This document shows, piece by piece, positions 52,748 to 60,255 of a DNA stretch of 64,000 nt (positions within the stretch are counted from its first letter, which is position 1; every line of letters begins with the position of its first letter). A program made the translations under genes and the position numbers. Source of the stretch: Knoellia sinensis KCTC 19936 (GTDB lineage: Bacteria > Actinomycetota > Actinomycetes > Actinomycetales > Dermatophilaceae); assembly GCF_000768705.1 (NCBI RefSeq), contig NZ_AVPJ01000015.1, positions 1-64,000 on the forward strand, read 5' to 3'. The notes under the pieces were generated by a model that saw only the letters and a list, made by a program, of their open reading frames with translations, had not been told where the DNA came from and did not search any database.

Positions 52748-53614
52748 ATGGAGGACGTGACGTTCGGCCAGGACCAGACGAGAGTCGAGGACGTCCTTGG
52801 CGCGTTCGGCCCGTTCGAACGGGTCGGGGTGGCCTATTCCGGGGGCGTCGACTCGGCGACGCTGCTGGCGCTGGCCGCCCGAGCGCTCGGGCCGGATCGG
52901 GTCGTCGCCGTTCTCGGCGTCTCGCCCAGCCTCGCTGCTGCCGAACGGGCCGGAGCCCACGACGTCGCCGCCTTCATCGGTGTCCCGGTCGTCGAGGTGC
53001 GGACCCACGAAGGTGACAACCCGGCATACCAACGCAATGGTCCGGACCGCTGCTTCCACTGCAAGGACGAGCTGTTCACCCGCATCGACGGCTCGGTGGC
53101 GACTGTGCACCGGCTCGACGTCATCGCCTACGGCGAGAACGCCGATGACGCGCGGCGGCCCGACCGGCCGGGTTCGCGGGCGGCCTCGGAGCATGCCGTG
53201 CTGCGTCCGCTCGCCGATGCCGGACTCGACAAGGCGGCCGTGCGTCGGATCGCCCGCGTGCTCGAGTTGCCGTGCGCCGACAAGCCGGCCGCGCCCTGCT
53301 TGGCCTCGCGGATCCCGCACTTCGAGGAGGTGTCCCCGGAGAAACTTGCCCAGGTCGAGGCAGCTGAATCGGCCCTGAGGGCACTGGGATTCGTCGACTG
53401 CCGGGTTCGGCACCATGGTGAGATGGCACGCGTGGAGTTGCTCGTGGAGGACATTCCGCGTGCGGTTGCGCCGGGTCTGCGCGAGGACATCAACGCGGCG
53501 CTGCGGTCGGCCGGCTTCCGCTTTGTGACGATCGATCTGGCGGGGATCCAGTCAGGTGCGTTCACACTGCCCTTGGTTGCCGGGTCTGCCGGGGTTGCAG
53601 CAAGTCATGGCTGA
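52748..53614 (+). CDS. larE: ATP-dependent sacrificial sulfur transferase LarE
   Basis: 288 residues from ATG 52748. PP-loop AYSGGVDSATLLAL (Ser31-Ser36), RCFHCKDELFTRI (Cys102, Cys105) and ADKPAAPCLASRIPH with Cys184. In Lactobacillus LarE the equivalent Cys176 gives up its sulfur to the cofactor precursor. A Cys here, and not several, points to the sacrificial type; Cys102 and Cys105 leave some room for a cluster-using type. It adds sulfur to the LarB product. It overlaps larB by 8 nt. Confidence 0.93.
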   Translation: MEDVTFGQDQTRVEDVLGAFGPFERVGVAYSGGVDSATLLALAARALGPDRVVAVLGVSPSLAAAERAGAHDVAAFIGVPVVEVRTHEGDNPAYQRNGPDRCFHCKDELFTRIDGSVATVHRLDVIAYGENADDARRPDRPGSRAASEHAVLRPLADAGLDKAAVRRIARVLELPCADKPAAPCLASRIPHFEEVSPEKLAQVEAAESALRALGFVDCRVRHHGEMARVELLVEDIPRAVAPGLREDINAALRSAGFRFVTIDLAGIQSGAFTLPLVAGSAGVAASHG

Positions 53615-54293
53615 CGAGTGGGAGCCGGGCGAGGCGTTGCGCGACATCGCCGACCTCGACCTCGACCGCGCGGCCCGGCGCGGCTACCCCGAAGCGGTCT
53701 ACTGCGAGGGCAAGACCGCCGAGCAGGTCGGCGTCATCGCCGCGGCGGTGGGGGAGCGCGGGGCGCGGACCCTGTTCACCCGGGTCGACAAGGCACACGT
53801 CGAGGCCATCCTCGCCGCCTTGCCCGATGCCGCTCACGACCAGACGGCGCGCCTGGTGGCCTGGCCCCCGTCGCCTCCGGAGCCGAGCGGGGGCCAGGTG
53901 CTCGTCGTTGCGGCGGGGACGTCGGATCTGCCTGTCGCGAGGGAGGCGTTGCTCGTCGCGCAGCACTTGGGCCGGTCCGCCGACCTGATCGTCGACGTCG
54001 GCGTCGCCGGGTTGCACCGGATCCTGTCGCGGCTCGACGAGTTGCGGTCGGCTCGGGCCATCGTCGTGGTGGCCGGAATGGACGGCGCCTTGCCCGGTGT
54101 CGTCGCGGGTCTCGTGTCGGCGCCCGTGATCGCGGTGCCGACGTCGGTCGGCTATGGCGCGGCCTTCCAAGGGCTCGCACCTCTCCTCACGATGCTCAAC
54201 AGCTGCGCTCCCGGGGTCGCGGTCGTCAACATCGACAACGGCTACGGCGCCGGTCACATGGCGGCCCAGATCGCCGCACCAGTGACATCCTGA
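53607..54293 (+). CDS. larB: Pyridinium-3,5-biscarboxylic acid mononucleotide synthase LarB
   Basis: 228 residues from ATG 53607. The N-terminal part (DLDLDRAARRGYPEAVYCEG, KTAEQV) and the AIR-carboxylase-like C-terminal domain (VLVVAAGTSDLPVAREALLV, VVVAGMDGALPGVVAGLVSA, AVPTSVGYGAAFQGLAPLLT) are typical of LarB. It carboxylates and hydrolyses nicotinic acid adenine dinucleotide, the first cofactor step. It ends the uxaC-uxuB-larE-larB operon. Confidence 0.93.
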   Translation: MADEWEPGEALRDIADLDLDRAARRGYPEAVYCEGKTAEQVGVIAAAVGERGARTLFTRVDKAHVEAILAALPDAAHDQTARLVAWPPSPPEPSGGQVLVVAAGTSDLPVAREALLVAQHLGRSADLIVDVGVAGLHRILSRLDELRSARAIVVVAGMDGALPGVVAGLVSAPVIAVPTSVGYGAAFQGLAPLLTMLNSCAPGVAVVNIDNGYGAGHMAAQIAAPVTS

Positions 54294-54370
54294 GCCGGCG
54301 CAAGGAGTAGCGTTCCCTCGAGTCTCCGTTTCCGTGAGGCGCGCCCTTTGACCCGCACGGGAGTCCGACG

Positions 54371-55240
54371 GTGTTGAACTCGACGCTACTCATGTCGTCC
54401 GCCCACTTCTTCGGCAACGACCACAAGCTCAACCCCTACTACGAGGACGGCGAGACCGTCGACACGGCCAAGGCCGAGATCGAGCACAACGGCATCAAGG
54501 ACGCGCTCCACCGCGCCGGCGCCGAGATCGTCACGGTCGACGCGCCCCCGACGAGCCAGGACGGCGTCTACACCGCCAACTGGGCCCTCGTCCGCGACCG
54601 CGTCGCCCTCATGGCAGTGCTCCCGCCCAGCCGGAAGTCCGAGGAGGCGTGGGCGCGCACCCAGCTCAGCCAGCTCGGCTACACGGTCGAGGACCTTCCG
54701 CAGCCGTGGCGCTTCAGTGGTCAGGGCGACGCGCTCATCTGCGGCGACCTCGTGTTCTGCGGCGCGGGCTACCGCTCGGACGAGGAGGCGCTCGCCTATG
54801 CCGCGGATCGCTTCGGTCTGACGCGCATCCAGCTCCAGACCCTGCCGCTCCTCAACGAGGACGGGACCCCGCACGTCAACGTCGTGAGCGGGTGGCCCGA
54901 CAGCTACTGGTACGACATCGACCTCACCCTCGCCGTGCTGCGCGAGCCCGACTCGAACGGCAAGGGCCTCATCGCCTACTGCCCCGAGGCGTTCACTCCC
55001 GAGTCGCGCGAGTTCCTCGCCAAGCTCGACACGGTCGACAAGATCGAGATCGCCGAGTCGGAGGCGCGCAACTCCTTCGCCTGCAACCTCGTGTCGACCG
55101 GCACGACCGTTGTCATGAGCGACACGGCCCCGCAGTTGCGCGCTGACATCGAGAGCGCGGGCCTGGAGACCATCAGGCCGCACGTCGACGAACTCGCCAA
55201 GGGTGGCGGCTACATCCGCTGCACCAGCCTCTGGATCTGA
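54371..55240 (+). CDS. Dimethylargininase/amidinotransferase-family hydrolase
   Basis: 289 residues from GTG 54371. The pentein fold is suggested by VYTANWALVRDRVALMAVLP, FSGQGDALICGDLVFCGAGY and the C-terminal catalytic Cys motif GGGYIRCTSLWI. Enzymes of this family hydrolyse guanidino groups (dimethylarginine to citrulline) or transfer amidino groups. No arginine or creatinine genes are adjacent. The short form, without a signal peptide, fits a cytoplasmic hydrolase. The true substrate is open. Confidence 0.8.
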   Translation: MLNSTLLMSSAHFFGNDHKLNPYYEDGETVDTAKAEIEHNGIKDALHRAGAEIVTVDAPPTSQDGVYTANWALVRDRVALMAVLPPSRKSEEAWARTQLSQLGYTVEDLPQPWRFSGQGDALICGDLVFCGAGYRSDEEALAYAADRFGLTRIQLQTLPLLNEDGTPHVNVVSGWPDSYWYDIDLTLAVLREPDSNGKGLIAYCPEAFTPESREFLAKLDTVDKIEIAESEARNSFACNLVSTGTTVVMSDTAPQLRADIESAGLETIRPHVDELAKGGGYIRCTSLWI

Positions 55241-55263
55241 GCGGCTCTCCGCCCACACCTCCC

Positions 55264-55342
55264 CGTACCGAACTCACCCAATTGGACGGTTGGGTACGCA
55301 GGCGTTGCGTGCCGAACCGTCCAATTGGGTGAGTTCGGTACG
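55264..55342. terminator. Perfect 28-bp inverted repeat between convergent genes
   Basis: The arms 55264-55291 and 55315-55342 are exact complements (CGTACCGAACTCACCCAATT...), with a 23-nt loop. They form a very strong hairpin between convergent genes, suitable for bidirectional termination. A partial third copy (CCGTCCAATTCGGTGAG) lies at 55346-55362. This suggests a small repeat family and not only a terminator. Confidence 0.75.
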
Positions 55343-55362
55343 CAGCCGTCCAATTCGGTGAG

Positions 55363-55530
55363 TTAGGGACGGTTCTGCTGGGCTCGGGCGTGGCGTTCGT
55401 GGAGGCGCTCGCGAATCTCTTCGGGCGTATAGGCCCGGCGCTGGCGCTCGTTGCGCGCGATGACGGCGCCGGTCGCGACGACCGACGCGACGCCGGCGAG
55501 ACCGAGCACCTTCCACCAGTTCGACTCCAT
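55363..55530 (-). CDS. Small membrane protein, 55 residues
   Basis: ATG 55530 with GGA upstream. MESNWWKVLGLAGVASVVAT is the start of a single hydrophobic segment (residues ~8-24), followed by a charged tail: RNERQRRAYTPEEIRERLHE. The protein probably has one membrane span with its tail in the cytoplasm. Similar short proteins are common in Micrococcales and unnamed. The gene lies on the minus strand, convergent with the dimethylargininase-like gene. Confidence 0.7.
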   Translation of the reverse strand: MESNWWKVLGLAGVASVVATGAVIARNERQRRAYTPEEIRERLHERHARAQQNRP

Positions 55531-55596
55531 TCCTGCAGCGTATGCCGTCCGCCCATGACCGCGTCCCGGCCGACCGCAGCGTCACCTCACCTCCCG

Positions 55597-55642
55597 TGCG
55601 TCCGGGGATCTGGTCGTCGGGGGAGCCAGATCCGCGGACGCA
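55597..55642. other. Hairpin upstream of the papain-like gene
   Basis: TGCGTCCGGGGATCTGG (55597-55613) and CCAGATCCGCGGACGCA (55626-55642) form a 17-bp stem with two mismatched positions and a 12-nt loop. Outer complements CTCCCGT (55591) and ACGGGAG (55651) could extend it. It lies in the 165-bp space before the gene at 55696. It could be a terminator from the minus strand or a leader structure; no U-run is seen. Confidence 0.45.
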
Positions 55643-55695
55643 AGAGCGGGACGGGAGCTGGGTGCGGTGGTGGGCACCCGGCATACGCTGCGGTC

Positions 55696-56352
55696 ATGGG
55701 TTCTGAGCGTGGGGTCGATGGGCTGAGCCTGGACGAGGCGGTCGAACTCACCCGCACTGGCGACGTGTGGATCTTCCGCGGACGGTCGGTCGCTGACCGT
55801 GCGATCCAGACGGCGACGAATGCGCCCGTGAACCACGTCGGCATGGCCGTCGTGCTCGAGGACCTCCCGCCCCTCATGTGGCACGCCGAACTCGGGAAGT
55901 CGCTGCAGGACATGTGGACCGGCGAGTTCCAGCGCGGCGTCCAGCTGCACGACCTCCGTGCCGCGGTGTCGCGGTGGCAGGAGGAGTACGACCAGCGGGC
56001 CTGGCTGCGTCAGCTCTCGCCCGAGGTCGGCGACGAGCACGAGGATGCGGTGCTGCGCTGCATCGCCCGGCTCGACGGGGTCTCCTTCCCGTCCACGGGC
56101 CGCCTGGCCTGGCGGTGGCTCACGGGTCGTGATGCCCATGCGTCACGCAAGGACCTCGACCTCAAGGCGGTGCGTCCGGAGGTCGCCTATTGCGCCGAGG
56201 TCGTGGCGCTCACGTACGAGGAGATGGGGCTGCTCACGCCCGATGCGCCGATGAACTGGTACGACCCCGGGCGCTTCTGGAGCGGAGACGACCTCCCCCT
56301 CGTGCCGGGCTGGGCCCTGGGCACCGAGATCGAGGTCCGGCCCGCGACCTGA
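55696..56352 (+). CDS. Permuted papain-like (YiiX/NlpC-P60 type) protein
   Basis: 218 residues from ATG 55696. GDVWIFRGRSVADRAIQTAT, followed by NAPVNHVGMAVVL, carries the catalytic-type His. A later Cys is in VAYCAEVVALTYEEMGLLTP. This His-before-Cys order is that of circularly permuted NlpC/P60 (YaeF/YiiX) proteins, which may cleave peptide or lipid amide bonds. There is no signal peptide, so it is probably cytoplasmic or membrane-facing. The substrate is unknown. Confidence 0.7.
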   Translation: MGSERGVDGLSLDEAVELTRTGDVWIFRGRSVADRAIQTATNAPVNHVGMAVVLEDLPPLMWHAELGKSLQDMWTGEFQRGVQLHDLRAAVSRWQEEYDQRAWLRQLSPEVGDEHEDAVLRCIARLDGVSFPSTGRLAWRWLTGRDAHASRKDLDLKAVRPEVAYCAEVVALTYEEMGLLTPDAPMNWYDPGRFWSGDDLPLVPGWALGTEIEVRPAT

Positions 56353-56485
56353 CGTGCGTCACATCTGGTTACTCATCGACAAGTGTGCGGTACCCTCAGT
56401 ATCAGGCACTAGCAGTATCGGATAATGCCTCGGGGCCTCTTGCCCTGCGAACCACCGACGACCTTTCCCGAAGGGAAGCTCCACC

Positions 56486-57817
56486 ATGGCGACGACGCCC
56501 ACCCTCGCCGACCGCGGCCAGCGCCTCGGTCTGCGACTCATCTCCAAGGCCGGCGGGCTCCCCGTCATGGCCGACCCCAAGGTCCGCGGCCGGGTCGAGA
56601 AGATCCTCAGCCGCGGCGCGCACTCCGGCTTCAAGGCGCAGGTGGCCGTCGGCCGGGCGTTCAAGCAGTCCAAAGGCAACGGTTCCGCCGCACGCCCTGG
56701 TCCCGCCAAGCGCCGCGGCATCTTCGACCTGACCCCGACCGAGGACCAGCAGATGCTGCAGTCGGCCGCTCGTGAGCTCGCCGACGATGTCATCCGTCCA
56801 GCAGGTGCCAAGGCCGACGCCGACCGCGCCGTCCCCGCAGACGTCAGCGACGCCATGCAGGAGATGGGCCTCGGGCTCGTCGGGGTTCCCGAGGAGCTCG
56901 GCGGCATCGCCGAGGAGCGCTCTGCCGTCGCCGGTGTCCTCGTCCTCGAGCAGCTCGCCCGCGGCGACATGGGTATCACCGTCTCGCAGATGGGCACGGC
57001 AGCGGTGGCGACGGCACTTGCGCTCTATGGCGATGCCGGCCAGCAGGCGACCTATCTCCCGCACTTCACCGGCGACGAGCCGGTGGCCGCAGCAGCGCTC
57101 GCCCTCCAGGAGCCGCAGCCGCTCTTCGACCCGTTCGCACTGACGACCACCGCTGTGGCACAGGGCGATTCGCTCGTCCTCAACGGCACCAAGGCCATCG
57201 TCGCGAACGCCGACAGGGCCGAGATCTTCATCGTGTCCGCGATGCATGAGGGTGTGGCCCGTCTCGTCGTCGTCGAGGCCTCGACCGAGGGTGTGACCCT
57301 CGAGGACGACCCCGCCATGGGGGTGCGCGCTGCCCACACCGGCCGCGTCATCCTCACCGACGTCGCCGTCCCCAGGGCGAACCTCCTCGGCACCGCCGAC
57401 GACCACCGTGACGCCGTCCGCCGCGGCCGCCTCGCGTGGGCCGCAGCGGCCGTCGGCACCGGCCAGGCCGTGCTTGACCAGGTCATCACCTACGCCCAGG
57501 AGCGCAAGGCCTTCGGTGAGCCGATCGGCCAGCGCCAGGCAGTCGCCTTCATGATCTCCGACATCGCCATCGAGCTCGATGGACTCCGCCTCGCCGTCCT
57601 CAAGGCCGCCGCGCGCCTGGACTCAGAGGCTGACCCCCAGCTCATCGCCCAGTCTGTCGGCGAGGTCCGCGCCCTCACGTCGACGTATGCCGCACAGATC
57701 GGCTCCGCAGCCGTCCAGCTCCTTGGTGGGCACGGCTTCGTCAAGGAGTTCGACAACGAGCGGTGGTATCGCGACCTTCGTGGAGCGGGTGTCCTCGAGG
57801 GCACCCTGCTCGTCTGA
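56486..57817 (+). CDS. Acyl-CoA dehydrogenase family protein (1)
   Basis: 443 residues from ATG 56486 with AAGGGAAG upstream. A basic ~75-residue N-terminal extension precedes the dehydrogenase fold: LTPTEDQQMLQSAARELADD, GLVGVPEELGGIAEERSAVA, VLNGTKAIVANADRAEIFIV, YAQERKAFGEPIGQRQAVAF and QLLGGHGFVKEFDNERWYRD. It oxidises an acyl-CoA at alpha-beta with FAD. It lies 28 bp before a second, different acyl-CoA dehydrogenase, so the two may form a heteromeric enzyme or act on the same chain. Confidence 0.9.
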   Translation: MATTPTLADRGQRLGLRLISKAGGLPVMADPKVRGRVEKILSRGAHSGFKAQVAVGRAFKQSKGNGSAARPGPAKRRGIFDLTPTEDQQMLQSAARELADDVIRPAGAKADADRAVPADVSDAMQEMGLGLVGVPEELGGIAEERSAVAGVLVLEQLARGDMGITVSQMGTAAVATALALYGDAGQQATYLPHFTGDEPVAAAALALQEPQPLFDPFALTTTAVAQGDSLVLNGTKAIVANADRAEIFIVSAMHEGVARLVVVEASTEGVTLEDDPAMGVRAAHTGRVILTDVAVPRANLLGTADDHRDAVRRGRLAWAAAAVGTGQAVLDQVITYAQERKAFGEPIGQRQAVAFMISDIAIELDGLRLAVLKAAARLDSEADPQLIAQSVGEVRALTSTYAAQIGSAAVQLLGGHGFVKEFDNERWYRDLRGAGVLEGTLLV

Positions 57818-57845
57818 CCGGCATACGCAAAGAAGGACTGAACCA

Positions 57846-59105
57846 ATGATCGATCTCGAGGTTCCCAGGAAGTTCCGCCCGCTCGTCGAGCAGGCCCGCG
57901 GCATGGCCGAGGAGGTCTTCCGCCCCATCTCCCGCAAGTACGACCTTGCCGAGCACGAGTACCCGCGCGAGCTCGACCTCGTCTCGGCCGTCATCGACGG
58001 CATGAGCAGTTCGGGCGTCGGCCAGGGTGCCGGTGCGTCCAGCTCGACCCGCGCCAAGGACGACGAGCACGAGGGCGAGGTCGCCGCCGTCGGCTCCGGC
58101 CGCAAGCATGCCGCCACCAAGGAGGTGCGCAACGGCTCCAACCTCTCGTCGGTCCTCTCGATCCTCGAGACCTGCCGCGGCGACGTCGGCCTCACGCTCT
58201 CGATCCCGCGACAGGGTCTCGGCAACGCGGCCATCGCCGCCGTCGCCAACGACGAGCAGAAGAAGCGCTACGACGGCAAGTGGGCCGCCATGGCGATCAC
58301 CGAGCCCGACACCGGCTCGGACTCCGGAGCCATCCGCACGACCGCGGTCAAGGACGGCGACGAGTACGTCCTCAACGGCGAGAAGATCTTCGTCACCGCG
58401 GGTGAGCGCGCCGAGCTCGTCGTCGTGTGGGCGACCCTCGACAAGAGCCTCGGCAAGCAGGCCATCAAGTCGTTCGTCGTGCGGCGCGACAACCCCGGCC
58501 TCAAGCTCGTCCGCCTCGAGCACAAGCTCGGCATCCGCGCGTCCGACACGGCCGCGTTCCACCTCGACGACTGCCGCGTCCCGGCCGAGGATCTCCTCGG
58601 TGACCCGGAGATCAAGATCGAGGGTGGCTTCGGTGGCGCGATGCAGACCTTCGACAACACGCGTCCGCTCGTCGCCGCGATGGCGCTCGGACTGACGCGC
58701 GCCAGCCTCGACACCACGACCGAGCTCCTCGCCAAGGCGGGAGTGACCGTGGACTGGGACCGGCCGGCATACGCCCAGTCGGCTGCGGCGGCCAAGTTGC
58801 TCCAGATGGAGGCCGACTACGAAGCGGCCTACCTGCTCACGCTGCGCGCGGCCTGGATGGCCGACAACGGCAAGCCCAACTCGATGGAGGCCTCGATGGC
58901 CAAGGCGAAGGCCGGGCGCACCTGCGTCAACGTCTCCCTCGCCTGCGTCGAGCTGGCGGGTGCGACCGGCTACGCGGAGCGCGAGCTCCTCGAGAAGTGG
59001 GCACGCGACTCCAAGATCCTCGACATCTTCGAGGGCACGCAGCAGATCCAGCTGCTCGTCGTCGCGCGACGCCTGCTCGGCATGAGCTCCAGTCAGCTCA
59101 AGTAG
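57846..59105 (+). CDS. Acyl-CoA dehydrogenase family protein (2)
   Basis: 419 residues from ATG 57846. AMAITEPDTGSDSGAIRTTA (FAD loop), YVLNGEKIFVTAGERAELVV, VRLEHKLGIRASDTAAFHLD and the C-terminal ARDSKILDIFEGTQQIQLLV are classical. The N-terminal insert RAKDDEHEGEVAAVGSGRKH is unusual. It forms an operon with the preceding paralogue; a strong hairpin terminator follows. Confidence 0.93.
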   Translation: MIDLEVPRKFRPLVEQARGMAEEVFRPISRKYDLAEHEYPRELDLVSAVIDGMSSSGVGQGAGASSSTRAKDDEHEGEVAAVGSGRKHAATKEVRNGSNLSSVLSILETCRGDVGLTLSIPRQGLGNAAIAAVANDEQKKRYDGKWAAMAITEPDTGSDSGAIRTTAVKDGDEYVLNGEKIFVTAGERAELVVVWATLDKSLGKQAIKSFVVRRDNPGLKLVRLEHKLGIRASDTAAFHLDDCRVPAEDLLGDPEIKIEGGFGGAMQTFDNTRPLVAAMALGLTRASLDTTTELLAKAGVTVDWDRPAYAQSAAAAKLLQMEADYEAAYLLTLRAAWMADNGKPNSMEASMAKAKAGRTCVNVSLACVELAGATGYAERELLEKWARDSKILDIFEGTQQIQLLVVARRLLGMSSSQLK

Positions 59106-59129
59106 GACTTTCCCGCCTGAAGGCGGTTC

Positions 59130-59172
59130 CTCTCACCTCGCTTGATCGCCGCGATCAGGCGAGGTGAGAGGT
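59130..59172. terminator. Strong hairpin terminator
   Basis: CCTCTCACCTCGC (59130-59142) pairs with GCGAGGTGAGAGG (59160-59172); TGATCG/CGATCA extends the stem inside. It lies 24 bp after the acyl-CoA dehydrogenase stop and just before the end of the convergent membrane gene, so it probably works in both directions. Confidence 0.85.
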
Positions 59173-59204
59173 TTCTGGGCGAAGTCGGCCAGATTCCGGC
59201 GAGG

Positions 59205-59558
59205 TCAGCGGCGGCGCGCGTCGCGCTGACGCCGCACCCACGGGACGCCGATCGCGATCATCGCGAGCGCCAACACGACCGCCGCCGCGAGCAGGCCGCA
59301 CAGCGTGGCGAACCCGACCTTGATGATTCCCTCCCAGACGAGGTGGTCGTAGGCAAGGTCGTGTTCGTTCTGCGTTCCGGTCCAGAAGCCGAGCACGAAC
59401 GCGATCCCGGTGAGGACCATGAGCCCCAGCGAAATGCTGGCACCGACGGCCACACGCGCGGGCTCGATCGTCTCGGAGGTGTCAGCACCGTCGTCCACGC
59501 GATGGGCGAACGTCTCGAACACGTCCGGCATCGGACCGGTCCGGCGAGGCTTGGGCAT
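59205..59558 (-). CDS. Small membrane protein with two helices
   Basis: 117 residues from ATG 59558 (MPKPRRTGPMPDVFETFAHR). Two hydrophobic segments: ASISLGLMVLTGIAFVLGFW and VGFATLCGLLAAAVVLALAM, joined by an acidic loop (NEHDLAYDHLVWEG). It ends in a basic tail. I do not recognise the family. It is convergent with the acyl-CoA dehydrogenase operon and divergent from the next gene. Confidence 0.75.
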   Translation of the reverse strand: MPKPRRTGPMPDVFETFAHRVDDGADTSETIEPARVAVGASISLGLMVLTGIAFVLGFWTGTQNEHDLAYDHLVWEGIIKVGFATLCGLLAAAVVLALAMIAIGVPWVRRQRDARRR

Positions 59559-59662
59559 GCGGGGAAGCATAAGGCCCGCGGGTCGCCGACTCTGGCGCAA
59601 CGTGCCCATCGCGGGAAGACTGGGGCGGGTCGCAGTCTTGACCGAGAGGCAGGTGCTGATTG

Positions 59663-60163
59663 ATGGACATCAACGGTCTCCCCGCACACGTGCTCGTCGT
59701 GCACGGAGCAGTGGTCCTCACCCCGATCGCGGCGCTCGCCGCCATCCTGTTCGCGGTGGTGCCCCGTTGGCGCTATCTCACGCGGTGGCCCGCCCTGCTG
59801 CTTGCCCTGATCGCCACGGGCAGCGTGTGGGGCGCGCGCATCAGCGGCAACGACTTCTTCGAGTCGCGCTTCTCCCAGCTGCCGGCCGACAACCCCGTGC
59901 GTGCCGCCATTCTCGAGCACCAGAACTACGGCGAGACGCTGTCGCTCGTCGTCATCGCGTTCCTGGTCGTCGTCGCGCTCGGGGCCATGCTGCTCGGTGG
60001 CCCGTCGGGTTTCGCGAGCGGGAGCGGCAGCAAGGAGCAGGCGGCGTCGGCGTTGGAGATGGGCCTCCCCGCTCTCATGCTGATCGCCTCGCTCGCGACG
60101 CTCGTCTATGCCTTCCTCACCGGGGACGCCGGCGCCCGGGCGACGTGGGAACAGCCCTCCTGA
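59663..60163 (+). CDS. DUF2231-like membrane protein
   Basis: 166 residues from ATG 59663 (TTG 59660 possible). Four hydrophobic helices. The opening INGLPAHVLVVHGAVVLTPI, with two His in the first helix, and the second-half pattern HQNYGETLSLVVIAFLVVVA resemble DUF2231 proteins, which may carry redox or haem groups. No operon partner is seen. Confidence 0.7.
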   Translation: MDINGLPAHVLVVHGAVVLTPIAALAAILFAVVPRWRYLTRWPALLLALIATGSVWGARISGNDFFESRFSQLPADNPVRAAILEHQNYGETLSLVVIAFLVVVALGAMLLGGPSGFASGSGSKEQAASALEMGLPALMLIASLATLVYAFLTGDAGARATWEQPS

Positions 60164-60191
60164 CCGGGCACGAACGACCCAAAACGATCAG

Positions 60192-60226
60192 GTATGCCGG
60201 CCGCTCGCCGTGAGCGGCCGGCATAC
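60192..60226. terminator. Hairpin terminator between convergent genes
   Basis: GTATGCCGGCCGCTC and GAGCGGCCGGCATAC form a perfect 15-bp stem with a 5-nt loop between the DUF2231-like gene and the convergent acyl-CoA synthetase gene. Confidence 0.85.
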
Positions 60227-60255
60227 GGTCGCGTGTGACGTCCGTCGTCGAGCGG

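Noticed and set aside
54371-55240. Arginine deiminase (arcA)
   Set aside because: Too short (289 against about 410 residues) and without arcB/arcC; the motifs fit the dimethylargininase-like group better.
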